A stretch of DNA of 29,568 nucleotides from positions 1 through 29,568 of IMG/VR virus record IMGVR_UViG_3300024259_000115. One strand, written 5' to 3'. Source of the stretch: a virus. This document shows, piece after piece, positions 8,213-13,783 of this stretch. Within the stretch, counting starts at the first letter, position 1; each line of letters starts with the position of its first letter. The notes beneath the pieces are model-generated. The model saw only the letters and a list, made by a program, of their open reading frames with translations, was not told the origin of the DNA and did no database searches. Made by a program: the position numbers and the translations under genes.

Positions 8213-8257
8213 TGGTGGTTGAGTAGCCCATGCACTTGGGCGTATCGAAACCAAAAC
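8213..8257 (-). promoter_or_regulatory. conserved leader RNA element, copy A
   Basis: On the minus strand TTTTGGTTTCGATAC, a small hairpin GCCCA-AGTGCA-TGGGC, then TACTCAACCACCA, ending just before the RBS of the 70-residue holin-like gene. Copy B at 9768-9814 has identical flanks and the same AGTGCA loop, but the stem is GGAC...GTCC. Stem change with complementarity kept, and loop and flanks unchanged, is the pattern expected of a conserved RNA structure. GGTT and AACC in the flanks could add a closing helix. Confidence 0.65.
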
Positions 8258-8291
8258 AAAAAGCGCCCGATCTCATTTGAGATCGAGCGCT
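8258..8291 (-). terminator. intrinsic terminator / attenuator in leader of lysis-packaging operon
   Basis: Read on the minus strand, AGCGCTCGATCTC and GAGATCGGGCGCT form a 13-bp stem (one G-U) closed by a four-base loop and followed by TTTTTGTTTT. This is a textbook intrinsic terminator, but it lies between a strong promoter (8519-8546) and the genes that promoter should serve, so it is better read as an attenuator needing antitermination. Confidence 0.75.
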
Positions 8292-8335
8292 ACTTCGACA
8301 ATCTTGGCCCTTATAAAAAGGGCCTTGCTATTATT

Positions 8336-8473
8336 TAGCTCCCTGCAAGGCACTTTGCAATTGGGAGCGGCTTTCGGCAGTGCCGCCTATCACCGAGCGT
8401 CACGGGCTGCTTCATCATTTAAGTTTTTATCTTGTGAAATTGCTCCCTGCGTCTGGGGTTTGCGGCCCCAGAC
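8336..8473 (-). other. structured untranslated leader, several hairpins, no gene
   Basis: The 440 bp between 8196 and 8635 holds no convincing gene. Within 8336-8473 there are inverted repeats GTCTGGGG/CCCCAGAC (8451-8473) and GCTCCC/GGGAGC (8338-8368), and GGCCCTT/AAGGGCC lies nearby at about 8306-8326. Together with the terminator and element A they make a transcript leader of roughly 320 nt downstream of the promoter at 8519-8546. Confidence 0.5.
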
Positions 8474-8491
8474 TGGGTGGGGGTGCAGCGT

Positions 8492-8546
8492 GTTAGCCGT
8501 ATGGCTAACTCTGTTAACATTTTAACAGATTCAGAGTCTTTGTCAA
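8492..8546 (-). promoter_or_regulatory. strong sigma70 promoter with two palindromic operators (late promoter candidate)
   Basis: Minus strand: -35 TTGACA (8546-8541), 16-bp spacer, -10 TAAAAT (8524-8519). The -10 lies inside the perfect palindrome TCTGTTAA-CATT-TTAACAGA (8510-8529), and GTTAGCC-GTAT-GGCTAAC (8492-8509) covers the start-site region. It faces the holin, terminase and capsid genes. The GGCTAAC palindrome recurs at other control regions of the window. Confidence 0.75.
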
Positions 8547-8635
8547 GAGTCAATTTTCACGAAAAACAACCATATATGGGGGTTTACGAGCTAGCATAAC
8601 CGCCACATATGCCGTTATTCTTTTTGCTCAACAGC

Positions 8636-8869
8636 TTAGATAACGGGCTTATAAGCATAGAGACGCGCACCATTCATCACTATAGGGCGGCGGGTCAGTT
8701 CTTCATCAGCATAGCGTCGCCTCAGAATTGTATGTGCAGTTTTGCTGGATTTCCCGATCTTTTCGGCGTACATCTCAACGGTCAATTCGCCTTCCTGCAA
8801 AGCTTCGCCTGCCGCATCTTCTTCGATCAGGATCGCCCAGGCATCTTCAAAAAAGGCTTCGTTACTCAT
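8636..8869 (-). CDS. small winged-helix DNA-binding protein
   Basis: A 77-residue protein. Residues 28-60 (LTVEMYAEKIGKSSKTAHTI, LRRRYADEELTRRP) read as a helix-turn-helix and the last strand pair (VMNGARLYAYKPVI) as a wing, so a small winged-helix regulator is likely. AGGAG lies about seven bases before the ATG, which overlaps the stop of the phosphoesterase gene by ATGA. It is the last gene before the large operator-rich control region of the late genes, so it is a reasonable candidate activator or antiterminator of that region. That link is inference. Confidence 0.6.
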   Translation of the reverse strand: MSNEAFFEDAWAILIEEDAAGEALQEGELTVEMYAEKIGKSSKTAHTILRRRYADEELTRRPIVMNGARLYAYKPVI

Positions 8870-9753
8870 AGAATCTCCTCTGTGCGTAAATCTATATTAT
8901 TGAGAAAGGGGTGCATTGCCAGAAGCTTTCCATCTACAATTTCGAGAGCCAGCATCCCGATGCTCATCCGAGCGGTGCTTCTGGTTACTTTGCGGGCGTG
9001 CGAGCCAATAAAGCACATGGGCGGGGTGATATAGCCTTCGGTTTTGTAGATGGTAGCATCTATTTGATGTCTGGCGAAGCCGTAGGTAAAAACATGTGTA
9101 TGACCACGCAAAACCATATTGGGCGGCGTCTCGCTTCGGTCAAGGGCGTTGCGCAATTCTGATTTCAGGTAAAGGCTAAAGGCGTTTCCGTGTGTCCAGT
9201 TGCGTGTGCCGGGACCCGGGCCATGATGGGCGGCGTCGATCTTGTAGCCATCCACATCTAAAAGCCAATGGTCACTGATCTTGATATCCTTCTTGTGGTA
9301 TTCGTCTTGCAGCCAGGCGCTCAGCAGGGTTTCTGTGCTGCCTTCTCCCCAAACGTGTACGCCGGTGCCTTTGGTCATGCGCAGTTTTTTGAGATTTTTC
9401 ATCTCTAGCCAGGGCAGCAAGGTGGAGCGAGAGAGTATGACCTGCGCATTCATGGATGCTTCTGCCAGATCGTCCCTAAAGATATTGCCCTGTGTCAGAT
9501 CGCCCAAATCGAGCAGGCTGATCTCATCTTTGCCTGCGAGTTTTTTGATTTCACGCCGCGCTTCTTCGTGCCAACGCCAGATTCGTTTTTGGACGGGGCG
9601 CAGCTCTGGGTTGCGATACCCGGCGATAACGCGCCGACCGCTCTCGTCGAGATCAATTTCGGGAATCTCGGTCGTGGGGTTCACTAATCCGCCTGCGTTG
9701 CCGCTGTGAGTATCGCCCCGGACTGCAATGATCTTGCGTTTATACTTCGCCAT
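8866..9753 (-). CDS. calcineurin-like metallophosphoesterase
   Basis: A 295-residue protein from the ATG at 9753, with AAGGG nearby; an upstream in-frame extension would read through the leader hairpin and is rejected. The metal-binding motifs appear in order: GDTHSGN (D14, H16), LLDLGDL (D85), a GTGVHVWGEGSTETLL segment, AAHHGPGPG and RGHTHVF. These define a calcineurin-type phosphoesterase with a two-metal site. Related phage genes are common, but substrates are rarely known; nucleic acid processing or tRNA/DNA repair roles are possible. It forms a two-gene unit with the winged-helix gene and has its own promoter, attenuator-like hairpin and conserved leader element. Confidence 0.85.
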   Translation of the reverse strand: MAKYKRKIIAVRGDTHSGNAGGLVNPTTEIPEIDLDESGRRVIAGYRNPELRPVQKRIWRWHEEARREIKKLAGKDEISLLDLGDLTQGNIFRDDLAEASMNAQVILSRSTLLPWLEMKNLKKLRMTKGTGVHVWGEGSTETLLSAWLQDEYHKKDIKISDHWLLDVDGYKIDAAHHGPGPGTRNWTHGNAFSLYLKSELRNALDRSETPPNMVLRGHTHVFTYGFARHQIDATIYKTEGYITPPMCFIGSHARKVTRSTARMSIGMLALEIVDGKLLAMHPFLNNIDLRTEEIL

Positions 9754-9767
9754 ATTTTGCCCTTTAT

Positions 9768-9814
9768 TGGTGGTTGAGTAGGACGATGCACTTTGTCCGT
9801 ATCGAAACCAAAAC
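9768..9814 (-). promoter_or_regulatory. conserved leader RNA element, copy B
   Basis: Same arrangement as copy A: TTTTGGTTTCGATAC, hairpin GGAC-AAAGTGCATC-GTCC, TACTCAACCACCA, then the RBS, here of the metallophosphoesterase gene. Flanks and the AGTGCA loop are identical to copy A while the stem differs and stays paired. No coding explanation applies because both copies are intergenic. Confidence 0.65.
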
Positions 9815-9815
9815 C

Positions 9816-9843
9816 GCCGCCGTGAGAATATCACGACGGCGGC
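9816..9843 (-). terminator. terminator-like hairpin directly upstream of element B
   Basis: On the minus strand GCCGCCGT and ACGGCGGC form an 8-bp GC stem followed by GGTTTTGG. It sits in the same place relative to element B as the stronger terminator does relative to element A. The T-run is short, so termination may be weak or conditional. Confidence 0.5.
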
Positions 9844-9856
9844 TAACTCATCTATC

Positions 9857-10012
9857 TGACCCCCACATGCGGGGGGGTCTGCCCATTACTTACACAAGAT
9901 ATGGTAGCACAAAGAATCTAAAGATGCAAGCGCAGGGCATGTAGGGGTGGGTCTAAGACCCACCCTTACACAACCGCTTTTCTCTGTGTTCTCTGTGTTC
10001 TCTGTGGTGAAT
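9857..10012. repeat. gene-free spacer with host-type palindromes
   Basis: No gene is visible between 9754 and 10015. Besides the leader element it has a GACCCCC/GGGGGTC hairpin (about 9858-9880), a GGGTGGGTCTAAGACCCACCC palindrome (about 9945-9965) without a T-run, and a degenerate repeat CTCTGTGTTCTCTGTGTTCTC followed by TGTGGTGAA (9981-10012). A similar 'CTTAGTGACCTTCGTGGTGAA' lies at 13615-13645. Such repeats look like chromosomal intergenic sequence rather than phage sequence. Confidence 0.5.
9901..9929 (-). promoter_or_regulatory. sigma70-like promoter for the phosphoesterase operon
   Basis: Minus strand: -35 TTGCAT (9929-9924), 17-bp spacer, -10 TACCAT (9906-9901). Downstream lie a GACCCCC hairpin, a single GTTAGCC half-site, the terminator-like hairpin and leader element B, so the order promoter, hairpin, conserved element, RBS is the same as at the late promoter. 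Confidence 0.5.
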
Positions 10013-10015
10013 GTT

Positions 10016-10333
10016 TTACGCACTTACACCCACCGCCTTCCCCGTCGCATACTCCACAATATGCACCATCTCCGGCCCATAAAAGGGGATGCCAGCCTCC
10101 TGCATTAGATGGCTCACATTCGCCACCGACTGCGCCGTGACTTGGCTCATCTGCTCGGGGATATCCTCCTTGTCTGCGTACATCAGTTGCGCTCCGAAGA
10201 TGATCAAAAGATCATCCAGGCACTCATGCAGCTCTTCGGGCAACTTCTTTCTTATGGCCACGGTCGCATACTCTCCCATCACTTGCAAAAACGGGCGGGT
10301 AAAAACCTTCTCTTTCTTTACATCTGCACTCAT
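10016..10333 (-). CDS. 105-residue protein under control of a three-segment leader RNA
   Basis: A 105-residue soluble protein (MSADVKKEKVFTRPFLQVMG... LPEELHECLDDLLIIFGAQL) that I do not recognise; it looks mostly helical with an acidic central part. The AAGGA Shine-Dalgarno sequence lies 8 nt before the ATG. The SD and start lie within or beside GGAACAGGACA, which is perfectly complementary to an upstream leader segment. It appears to be a single-gene unit: a promoter at 10508-10537 precedes it and a spacer with hairpins follows. Having its own promoter and elaborate leader suggests its dose matters, but the function is unknown. Confidence 0.75.
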   Translation of the reverse strand: MSADVKKEKVFTRPFLQVMGEYATVAIRKKLPEELHECLDDLLIIFGAQLMYADKEDIPEQMSQVTAQSVANVSHLMQEAGIPFYGPEMVHIVEYATGKAVGVSA

Positions 10334-10501
10334 TGTCCTGTTCCTTTTGGTGTTGGATGCAAAAATCCGCTGTAGAGAGCATCGTCAGGAACAGGACAGT
10401 TCTTAGGCGACTCATATTCTACAGCGGATCTTTGTCCACGAATAAATTGTTCAACGGTGCTTAAACGAAACGCGCCGCCTTCTTACTGAACTGTCCTGTT
10501 C
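10334..10501 (-). ncRNA. three-segment regulatory leader RNA, locus 1
   Basis: The 168-nt leader of the 105-residue gene. Segment 1 (10488-10501, at the predicted transcript 5' end) and segment 2 (10389-10402) are perfectly complementary over 14 bp. Segment 2 (10388-10398) is also perfectly complementary over 11 bp to segment 3 (10334-10344), which abuts the ATG and overlaps the SD. ATCCGCTGTAGA/TCTACAGCGGAT (10418-10429 with 10365-10376) is a 12-bp stem followed by TTTTTG that encloses segment 2. A shorter helix joins AGGCGGC (10474-10480) to GTCGCCT (10405-10411). The alternatives are mutually exclusive, as in riboswitches and attenuators. A homologous leader is at 17286-17473. Confidence 0.75.
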
Positions 10502-10507
10502 ACCCCC

Positions 10508-10583
10508 ATCCTAGCATAGCCAGATTCAGCATGTCAAGAGCATTTGGCAAAGTGTTAACATGATGGCTAAGAGAGTTAGCCAT
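10508..10583 (-). promoter_or_regulatory. promoter of leader RNA locus 1 with GGCTAA operator
   Basis: Minus strand: -35 TTGACA (10537-10532), 18-bp spacer, -10 TAGGAT (10513-10508); the start site should fall at about 10501, the first base of leader segment 1. Upstream lies a perfect palindrome ATGGCTAA-GAGAG-TTAGCCAT (10563-10583), plus a GGCTAAC half-site at 10595-10601 and a GTTAACA at 10554-10560 like the one in the late promoter. Confidence 0.7.
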
Positions 10584-10596
10584 TTGGTTGTTTTGG

Positions 10597-10866
10597 CTAA
10601 CCAGATCTATCAACTTCTCTGATCACAAGCACATTCGCTCTTTTAGAATAGCCACAATAGATATGTTCAAAATTGTCTTTTGTGCCATATTTCTTTAGAT
10701 GTACTTCGTCGTATTGCGCGACGTCGTGCCGCAGGAAATCATCAGGAACTGCTATCCTAACAACATTAGGGTTATCGCTAGAAACTTCCATAATCGTAAA
10801 ATCATCAGCCATTCCAAATTCTTTTTGCGCCAAAGAACCAAACTGTATTAAATTATATTTATTCAT
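10597..10866 (-). CDS. hypothetical protein, 89 residues
   Basis: A small protein starting MNKYNLIQFGSLAQKEFGMA, with AAGGTGG before the ATG at 10866 and an 8-nt overlap with the preceding gene. It has a beta-rich centre (DDFTIMEVSSDNPNVVRIAV) and a C-terminal strand ending VLVIREVDRSG. I recognise no family. It is the last gene of the SSB-led early cluster, ending just before the operator region at 10563-10601. Confidence 0.65.
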   Translation of the reverse strand: MNKYNLIQFGSLAQKEFGMADDFTIMEVSSDNPNVVRIAVPDDFLRHDVAQYDEVHLKKYGTKDNFEHIYCGYSKRANVLVIREVDRSG

Positions 10867-11125
10867 CACTCGCCACCTTTTCCCATGGAGTAGCGGAATA
10901 ATCAGCTATGAACACATCATCAATAGGCGTGATCTCTTTTTGTTTTTCGCCTTCTCGCAAAACCTTCCAAGAACCATCATTCTGCAAACAAGATTTTACA
11001 ACGTCAAGCCCGCCACCTTCTACTATCTTGGTAATTTCGATCAACAAAACAATTGTGCGATTATTCGCAGGGTCATGCTTTACACGCACCCATTTATCGC
11101 CTGGCTTCAAATTATCCATGTCCAT
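10859..11125 (-). CDS. hypothetical protein, 88 residues
   Basis: Starts MDMDNLKPGDKWVRVKHDPA; the first residues and 'PGDKWVRVKHDP...IVLLIEITKI' suggest a small beta-barrel such as an SH3- or OB-like fold. The ATG shares a base with the stop of the zinc-finger gene upstream (TGATG), so translation is coupled. Function unknown; the setting is the SSB early cluster. Confidence 0.6.
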   Translation of the reverse strand: MDMDNLKPGDKWVRVKHDPANNRTIVLLIEITKIVEGGGLDVVKSCLQNDGSWKVLREGEKQKEITPIDDVFIADYSATPWEKVASDE

Positions 11126-11376
11126 CACTCACCGCCTTTTTTCGCTTTTTTCGCGCTTTTCGCGTTTAAAGCACTCAAACCATTATTCGCCACCCGCATC
11201 CACAAGGGCGCCTTCAGTCCACGCTTCACAAAAGCATCGCAAGAGAAACCAGCCTTCACAGCCAGTCTCACATGCTCGCTCTTTGAGTTAGAACACCAAT
11301 TCTCATCTTGCGGAACGCCGGGCAATAACCCGGCATCCCGCCAATATTGACAACTTTTGCATGTTTTTTTCGTCAT
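11125..11376 (-). CDS. small cysteine-rich (zinc-binding) protein
   Basis: An 83-residue protein beginning MTKKTCKSCQYWRDAG, with further cysteines at ENWCSNS and AGFSCDAF. The CxxC...C...C arrangement with W and F after the cysteines resembles small phage zinc-binding proteins of unknown function. The C-terminus is very basic (SALNAKSAKKAKKGGE), which fits nucleic acid contact. The ATG at 11376 is chosen because AAGG lies about 10 nt upstream; a TTG three codons earlier is less likely. It follows the SSB gene by about 33 bp. Confidence 0.65.
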   Translation of the reverse strand: MTKKTCKSCQYWRDAGLLPGVPQDENWCSNSKSEHVRLAVKAGFSCDAFVKRGLKAPLWMRVANNGLSALNAKSAKKAKKGGE

Positions 11377-11409
11377 TATTATCAACCTTTCACCTTCAGA
11401 GCAGGGGGG

Positions 11410-11847
11410 CTAAAAAGGAATATCATCTTCATTAAAGGGCATCCCGCCCAGCTCATTCTGCGCTACATCTGCCAAAGACTCTTCTGGCATCTCTTCACTC
11501 GCAGAGCCAGCATTCCGTTTGCTGCCCAAGAATTTTACTTCATTCGCCACCATCTCTAAACTGGCACGCGGCTCGCCATCCTTTCCTTTCCAGGCACGGG
11601 CGGGCTTCATCCGGCCATCGACGAGCACCTTATCGCCTTTCTTGACATACTGGTTGCAGATCTCGGCCAGCTTGCCCCAAGTCTCGACTTTGAACCAGGT
11701 CGTCTCTTTCACGCGCTCTCCGGCGTTATTCGTATACTGACGCTCGGTCGCCACGCTAAAGGTCGTCACCTGCTTCCCCGATGGCGTATAGCGCATCTCT
11801 GCGTCACGCCCGGCATTCCCTGCAATTATACTTTTTTGATAACTCAT
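11410..11847 (-). CDS. ssb: single-stranded DNA-binding protein
   Basis: A 145-residue SSB. The OB-fold begins MSYQKSIIAGNAGRDAEMRY and continues TPSGKQVTTFSVATERQY, ETTWFKVETWGKLAEICNQY, KKGDKVLVDGRMK; the C-terminus ends in the acidic tip NEDDIPF that binds partner replication proteins in bacterial SSBs. The length is a little shorter than E. coli SSB, mainly in the linker. GGAG lies seven to eight bases before the ATG. It presumably coats ssDNA during phage replication together with the primase-helicase at 18523-21618. Confidence 0.93.
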   Translation of the reverse strand: MSYQKSIIAGNAGRDAEMRYTPSGKQVTTFSVATERQYTNNAGERVKETTWFKVETWGKLAEICNQYVKKGDKVLVDGRMKPARAWKGKDGEPRASLEMVANEVKFLGSKRNAGSASEEMPEESLADVAQNELGGMPFNEDDIPF

Positions 11848-11848
11848 T

Positions 11849-12013
11849 TTATTGCTCCTTTTTTGTTATTTTATTTATATATTTCTCAAGCTCATCTTTG
11901 ATGGCGCGAGCATCTTCAACTAATTTATCCAAGATCAAGACTTCGACATTCTTGCCTAAAGCATTTACGATAGCATCAATGTCATCATTACGCCCATAAT
12001 CTGAACTATCCAC
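11849..12013 (-). CDS. small 54-residue ORF upstream of ssb
   Basis: A frame free of stops from at least 12013, read from a GTG, encoding a charged helical protein (DSSDYGRNDDIDAIVNALGK, then NVEVLILDKLVEDARAIKDE). It ends one base before the ssb ATG and contains the ssb Shine-Dalgarno sequence, so coupling is likely. The alternating hydrophobic pattern and absence of repeats look like real protein. No ATG exists in this frame and no good SD precedes the GTG, so the start is uncertain and it may be a remnant. Confidence 0.45.
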   Translation of the reverse strand: MDSSDYGRNDDIDAIVNALGKNVEVLILDKLVEDARAIKDELEKYINKITKKEQ

Positions 12014-12048
12014 CGGGTAGTGTGAGCAGTTTTGGGGTGACTGCCCAC

Positions 12049-12080
12049 CGAATAAAAACCTACGCAGACCCCAAAGTCTG
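12049..12080 (-). terminator. probable intrinsic terminator
   Basis: Minus strand GCAGAC-TTTGGG-GTCTGC forms a 6-bp stem followed by GTAGGTTTTTATT. It lies just after the stop of the 126-residue gene at 12093 and before the small ORF and ssb, so it would separate two transcription units or attenuate read-through to ssb. Confidence 0.5.
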
Positions 12081-12092
12081 CTCTACACGTGG

Positions 12093-12473
12093 TTAGGTGT
12101 CTCTTGGTTTCCAAAAATGCACTTTACTTGAAATCAAGCACGGACAGTCAAGCTGGTATGTTTCCTCGTCAAAATAAAACTTTGGCGGCTGGTTTGGTTC
12201 TGATGATTGCCAAAACTCGGCGGCTATATGCTCTATTGGCTGACCGAACTCCCAAGCGAGAACTTCAACACGCTGGAAAATTTCAGGTAATTTCTTGCTA
12301 ACACTTATCCAAGTCATAAAATTGACACCTAACCATTCTATATCGTGCATTGCTTTAGCATATAGGCGCATTTTTTCTGAAAAAATACGACGCAATGGAT
12401 CTGTGCTCTTATCCAAAATATCACAAGCATCTTCCATTTTGGAAAACAAGTAATCATAGCTACCACCACTCAT
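12093..12473 (-). CDS. MSGGS-type phage protein fused to a DUF551-like domain
   Basis: A 126-residue protein. The N-terminal 45 residues (MSGGSYDYLFSKMEDACDIL...) match a recurrent small phage family starting MSGGSY(D/N)YL. From residue 55 WISVSKKLPEIFQRVEVLAW and HFWKP near the end resemble the DUF551 pattern ('W.sv.drlPe....VLvw...... thW.p'). The two parts therefore look like a fusion of two usually separate small phage proteins. Neither has a known function. The start overlaps the upstream stop by ATGA. Confidence 0.65.
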   Translation of the reverse strand: MSGGSYDYLFSKMEDACDILDKSTDPLRRIFSEKMRLYAKAMHDIEWLGVNFMTWISVSKKLPEIFQRVEVLAWEFGQPIEHIAAEFWQSSEPNQPPKFYFDEETYQLDCPCLISSKVHFWKPRDT

Positions 12474-12835
12474 TTTATATCTCCATTACTATATTTGATT
12501 TGAAAATCTTCTGCCGACATCTTCCCGATCTTCATCAGGAACTCATCCAAACGCCGCTGCCCCAGCCGCTCTGAAAGCCAGGCGAAAGTTTTCGCCTGAA
12601 TATCCCACAAACAAATCTCACCGCACAGATCACAACGGACTGGCATCCAGCCGATCACGGGACCGAGCACATCCACTTCTTCAGGCATGTCCGCGCCATG
12701 GTCCACTCCGTTCCTGAAGAGCAGCAACTGCGGCACGCTGGCGCCGTTCCACTGAATCATGCCCAAAATATGCCCTGCCTTACACGTCCACAACTTTGCT
12801 GCCCTGCGCCCATTCCCGTTTTCTTGCTTCGCCAT
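12470..12835 (-). CDS. zinc-ribbon-like hypothetical protein, 121 residues
   Basis: Contains CKAGH near residue 18 and RCDLCGEI near residue 67, likely one zinc site split by a beta-rich stretch (QLLLFRNGVDHGADMPEEVD). The C-terminal third (LSERLGQRRLDEFLMKIGKM) is helical. I recognise no family. It ends with an ATGA overlap onto the next gene and belongs to the early cluster between the ASCH gene and ssb. Confidence 0.6.
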   Translation of the reverse strand: MAKQENGNGRRAAKLWTCKAGHILGMIQWNGASVPQLLLFRNGVDHGADMPEEVDVLGPVIGWMPVRCDLCGEICLWDIQAKTFAWLSERLGQRRLDEFLMKIGKMSAEDFQIKYSNGDIK

Positions 12836-12844
12836 CGTAGCCTC

Positions 12845-13132
12845 CTAGCTCACTCGTAAATTCTGCCCCGAGATCGCCACAGCCCCGCGCGGCACCCACG
12901 CCGCCAAAACCAACATCACCCCCTTGATACTGACCCCTTCACTCGCCCCCTTTGGGATCTGCGAAACGAAAGCATATTCAGCTTGCTTGCCCGTCTCAAG
13001 CTCATACGCCACCGCCGCATCGACCACCGCCGCACTCACCCGCTCCCCCAGCGCGAGAGACCATAAATATGCCTCGTATTCATACTCACCAACACGCTCA
13101 CGGTATAGCCCGCGCACGAACGAAATACCCAT
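12845..13132 (-). CDS. hypothetical protein, 95 residues
   Basis: Starts MGISFVRGLYRERVGEYEYE. I take the ATG at 13132 because it overlaps the upstream stop (TGATG) and GGGGGAG precedes it; a longer open frame upstream only reads the palindromic repeat. Its Shine-Dalgarno sequence is thus supplied by the repeat at 13136-13190. The middle is alanine-rich and helical (AAVVDAAVAYELETG), the end beta-rich. Function unknown. Confidence 0.55.
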   Translation of the reverse strand: MGISFVRGLYRERVGEYEYEAYLWSLALGERVSAAVVDAAVAYELETGKQAEYAFVSQIPKGASEGVSIKGVMLVLAAWVPRGAVAISGQNLRVS

Positions 13133-13590
13133 CACTCTCCCCCTAAATCCGCTTTTAGATTTGGGGGGATGCCTTTCAGGGCAGGGGGGCATATTCCCGC
13201 AGGATCCCAATAGATGATCTCAAAATCATCAAGCTCAACCAGAAACCTTTCAGGGTCTCCATAAGTACCACCAAAGAAATCGAAAAAATCAGCAACATTA
13301 GAAAAGCCATCTGCAATAGCCAGATCAATACTTTCTTTGGCCGTTAGCAATACAGGGCCACTATCAAGAATAAAATAGATCTCATATTGATTCGGCCAGA
13401 TCACAACCGGCTGCACCCTTGTACAAGGCGTCTCTGCGATCTTCTCGCAAGCCTTCGTCCGCATCCCTGTATACAGATACAACATATCCCCAACCTTCGT
13501 CGGGTTCTTTCTTCGCCGCCGAATCGTATGCGGCTTTCTTCCACTCAAAATCATTGGAGCAAATTCTTTCTTGAAGTTATATGCTGGCAT
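13132..13590 (-). CDS. ASCH-domain protein
   Basis: A 152-residue protein from the ATG at 13590 (AAGGA seven bases upstream). The start MPAYNFKKEFAPMILSGRKP, HTIRRRRKNP and VGDMLYLYTGMRTKACEKI is the typical phage ASCH signature: a beta-barrel related to PUA with a basic 'K.hTiR' motif, thought to bind RNA or modified nucleotides. The last 16 residues, KGIPPNLKADLGGE and neighbours, are encoded by a palindromic repeat also seen in three other genes, so the native C-terminus has been replaced or extended. The precise role is unknown. Confidence 0.8.
   Translation of the reverse strand: MPAYNFKKEFAPMILSGRKPHTIRRRRKNPTKVGDMLYLYTGMRTKACEKIAETPCTRVQPVVIWPNQYEIYFILDSGPVLLTAKESIDLAIADGFSNVADFFDFFGGTYGDPERFLVELDDFEIIYWDPAGICPPALKGIPPNLKADLGGE
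13136..13190. repeat. in-frame palindromic repeat, copy 2
   Basis: CCCCCTAAATC-N-GATTTGGGGGG, then GCCTTTCAGGGC and AGGGGGGC. It encodes the C-terminus of the ASCH protein (IPPNLKADLGGE) and supplies the RBS of the next gene. Confidence 0.75.
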
Positions 13591-13783
13591 AATCTTTTCC
13601 TTTTTCTTGTTTTTCCTTCGTGCTCTTAGTGACCTTCGTGGTGAAAGCGCTTCACCACCCCCCTGCCCCGCACCTGCGTCCCCCTTAATCACGGTACACG
13701 CTGCGCACGTACGCACCCGATTACGCAGAATTATTAATTGTTGTTAAATATCCATTAGTCATTTTTAGCAACAATCTAAGGGG
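13591..13783. other. gene-free spacer with host-type repeat and palindromes
   Basis: No gene seen. It contains a chromosomal-type spacer repeat (13615-13645), the palindrome GTGGTGAA-AGCGC-TTCACCAC (13638-13658), and a spaced inverted repeat ATTGTTG...CAACAAT near 13736-13777 just after the ParR-like gene. The last could be an operator or weak terminator; there is no T-run. Confidence 0.45.

Noticed and set aside
9945-9965. GGGTGGGTCTAAGACCCACCC as terminator of the 105-residue gene
   Set aside because: It is a perfect palindrome but has no T-run on either strand; more likely an interspersed repeat.
10389-10501. The 14-bp inverted repeats as ends of a small transposon or invertible segment
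   Set aside because: A third partly matching copy overlies the SD, the repeats differ completely between the two homologous loci while complementarity is kept, and no recombinase-site features are seen; an RNA fold fits better.
13591-13716. 42-residue N-terminal extension of the ASCH gene
   Set aside because: The extension is low-complexity Arg/Gly/Lys from a spacer repeat; MPAYNFKK at 13590 has a good SD and matches ASCH starts.
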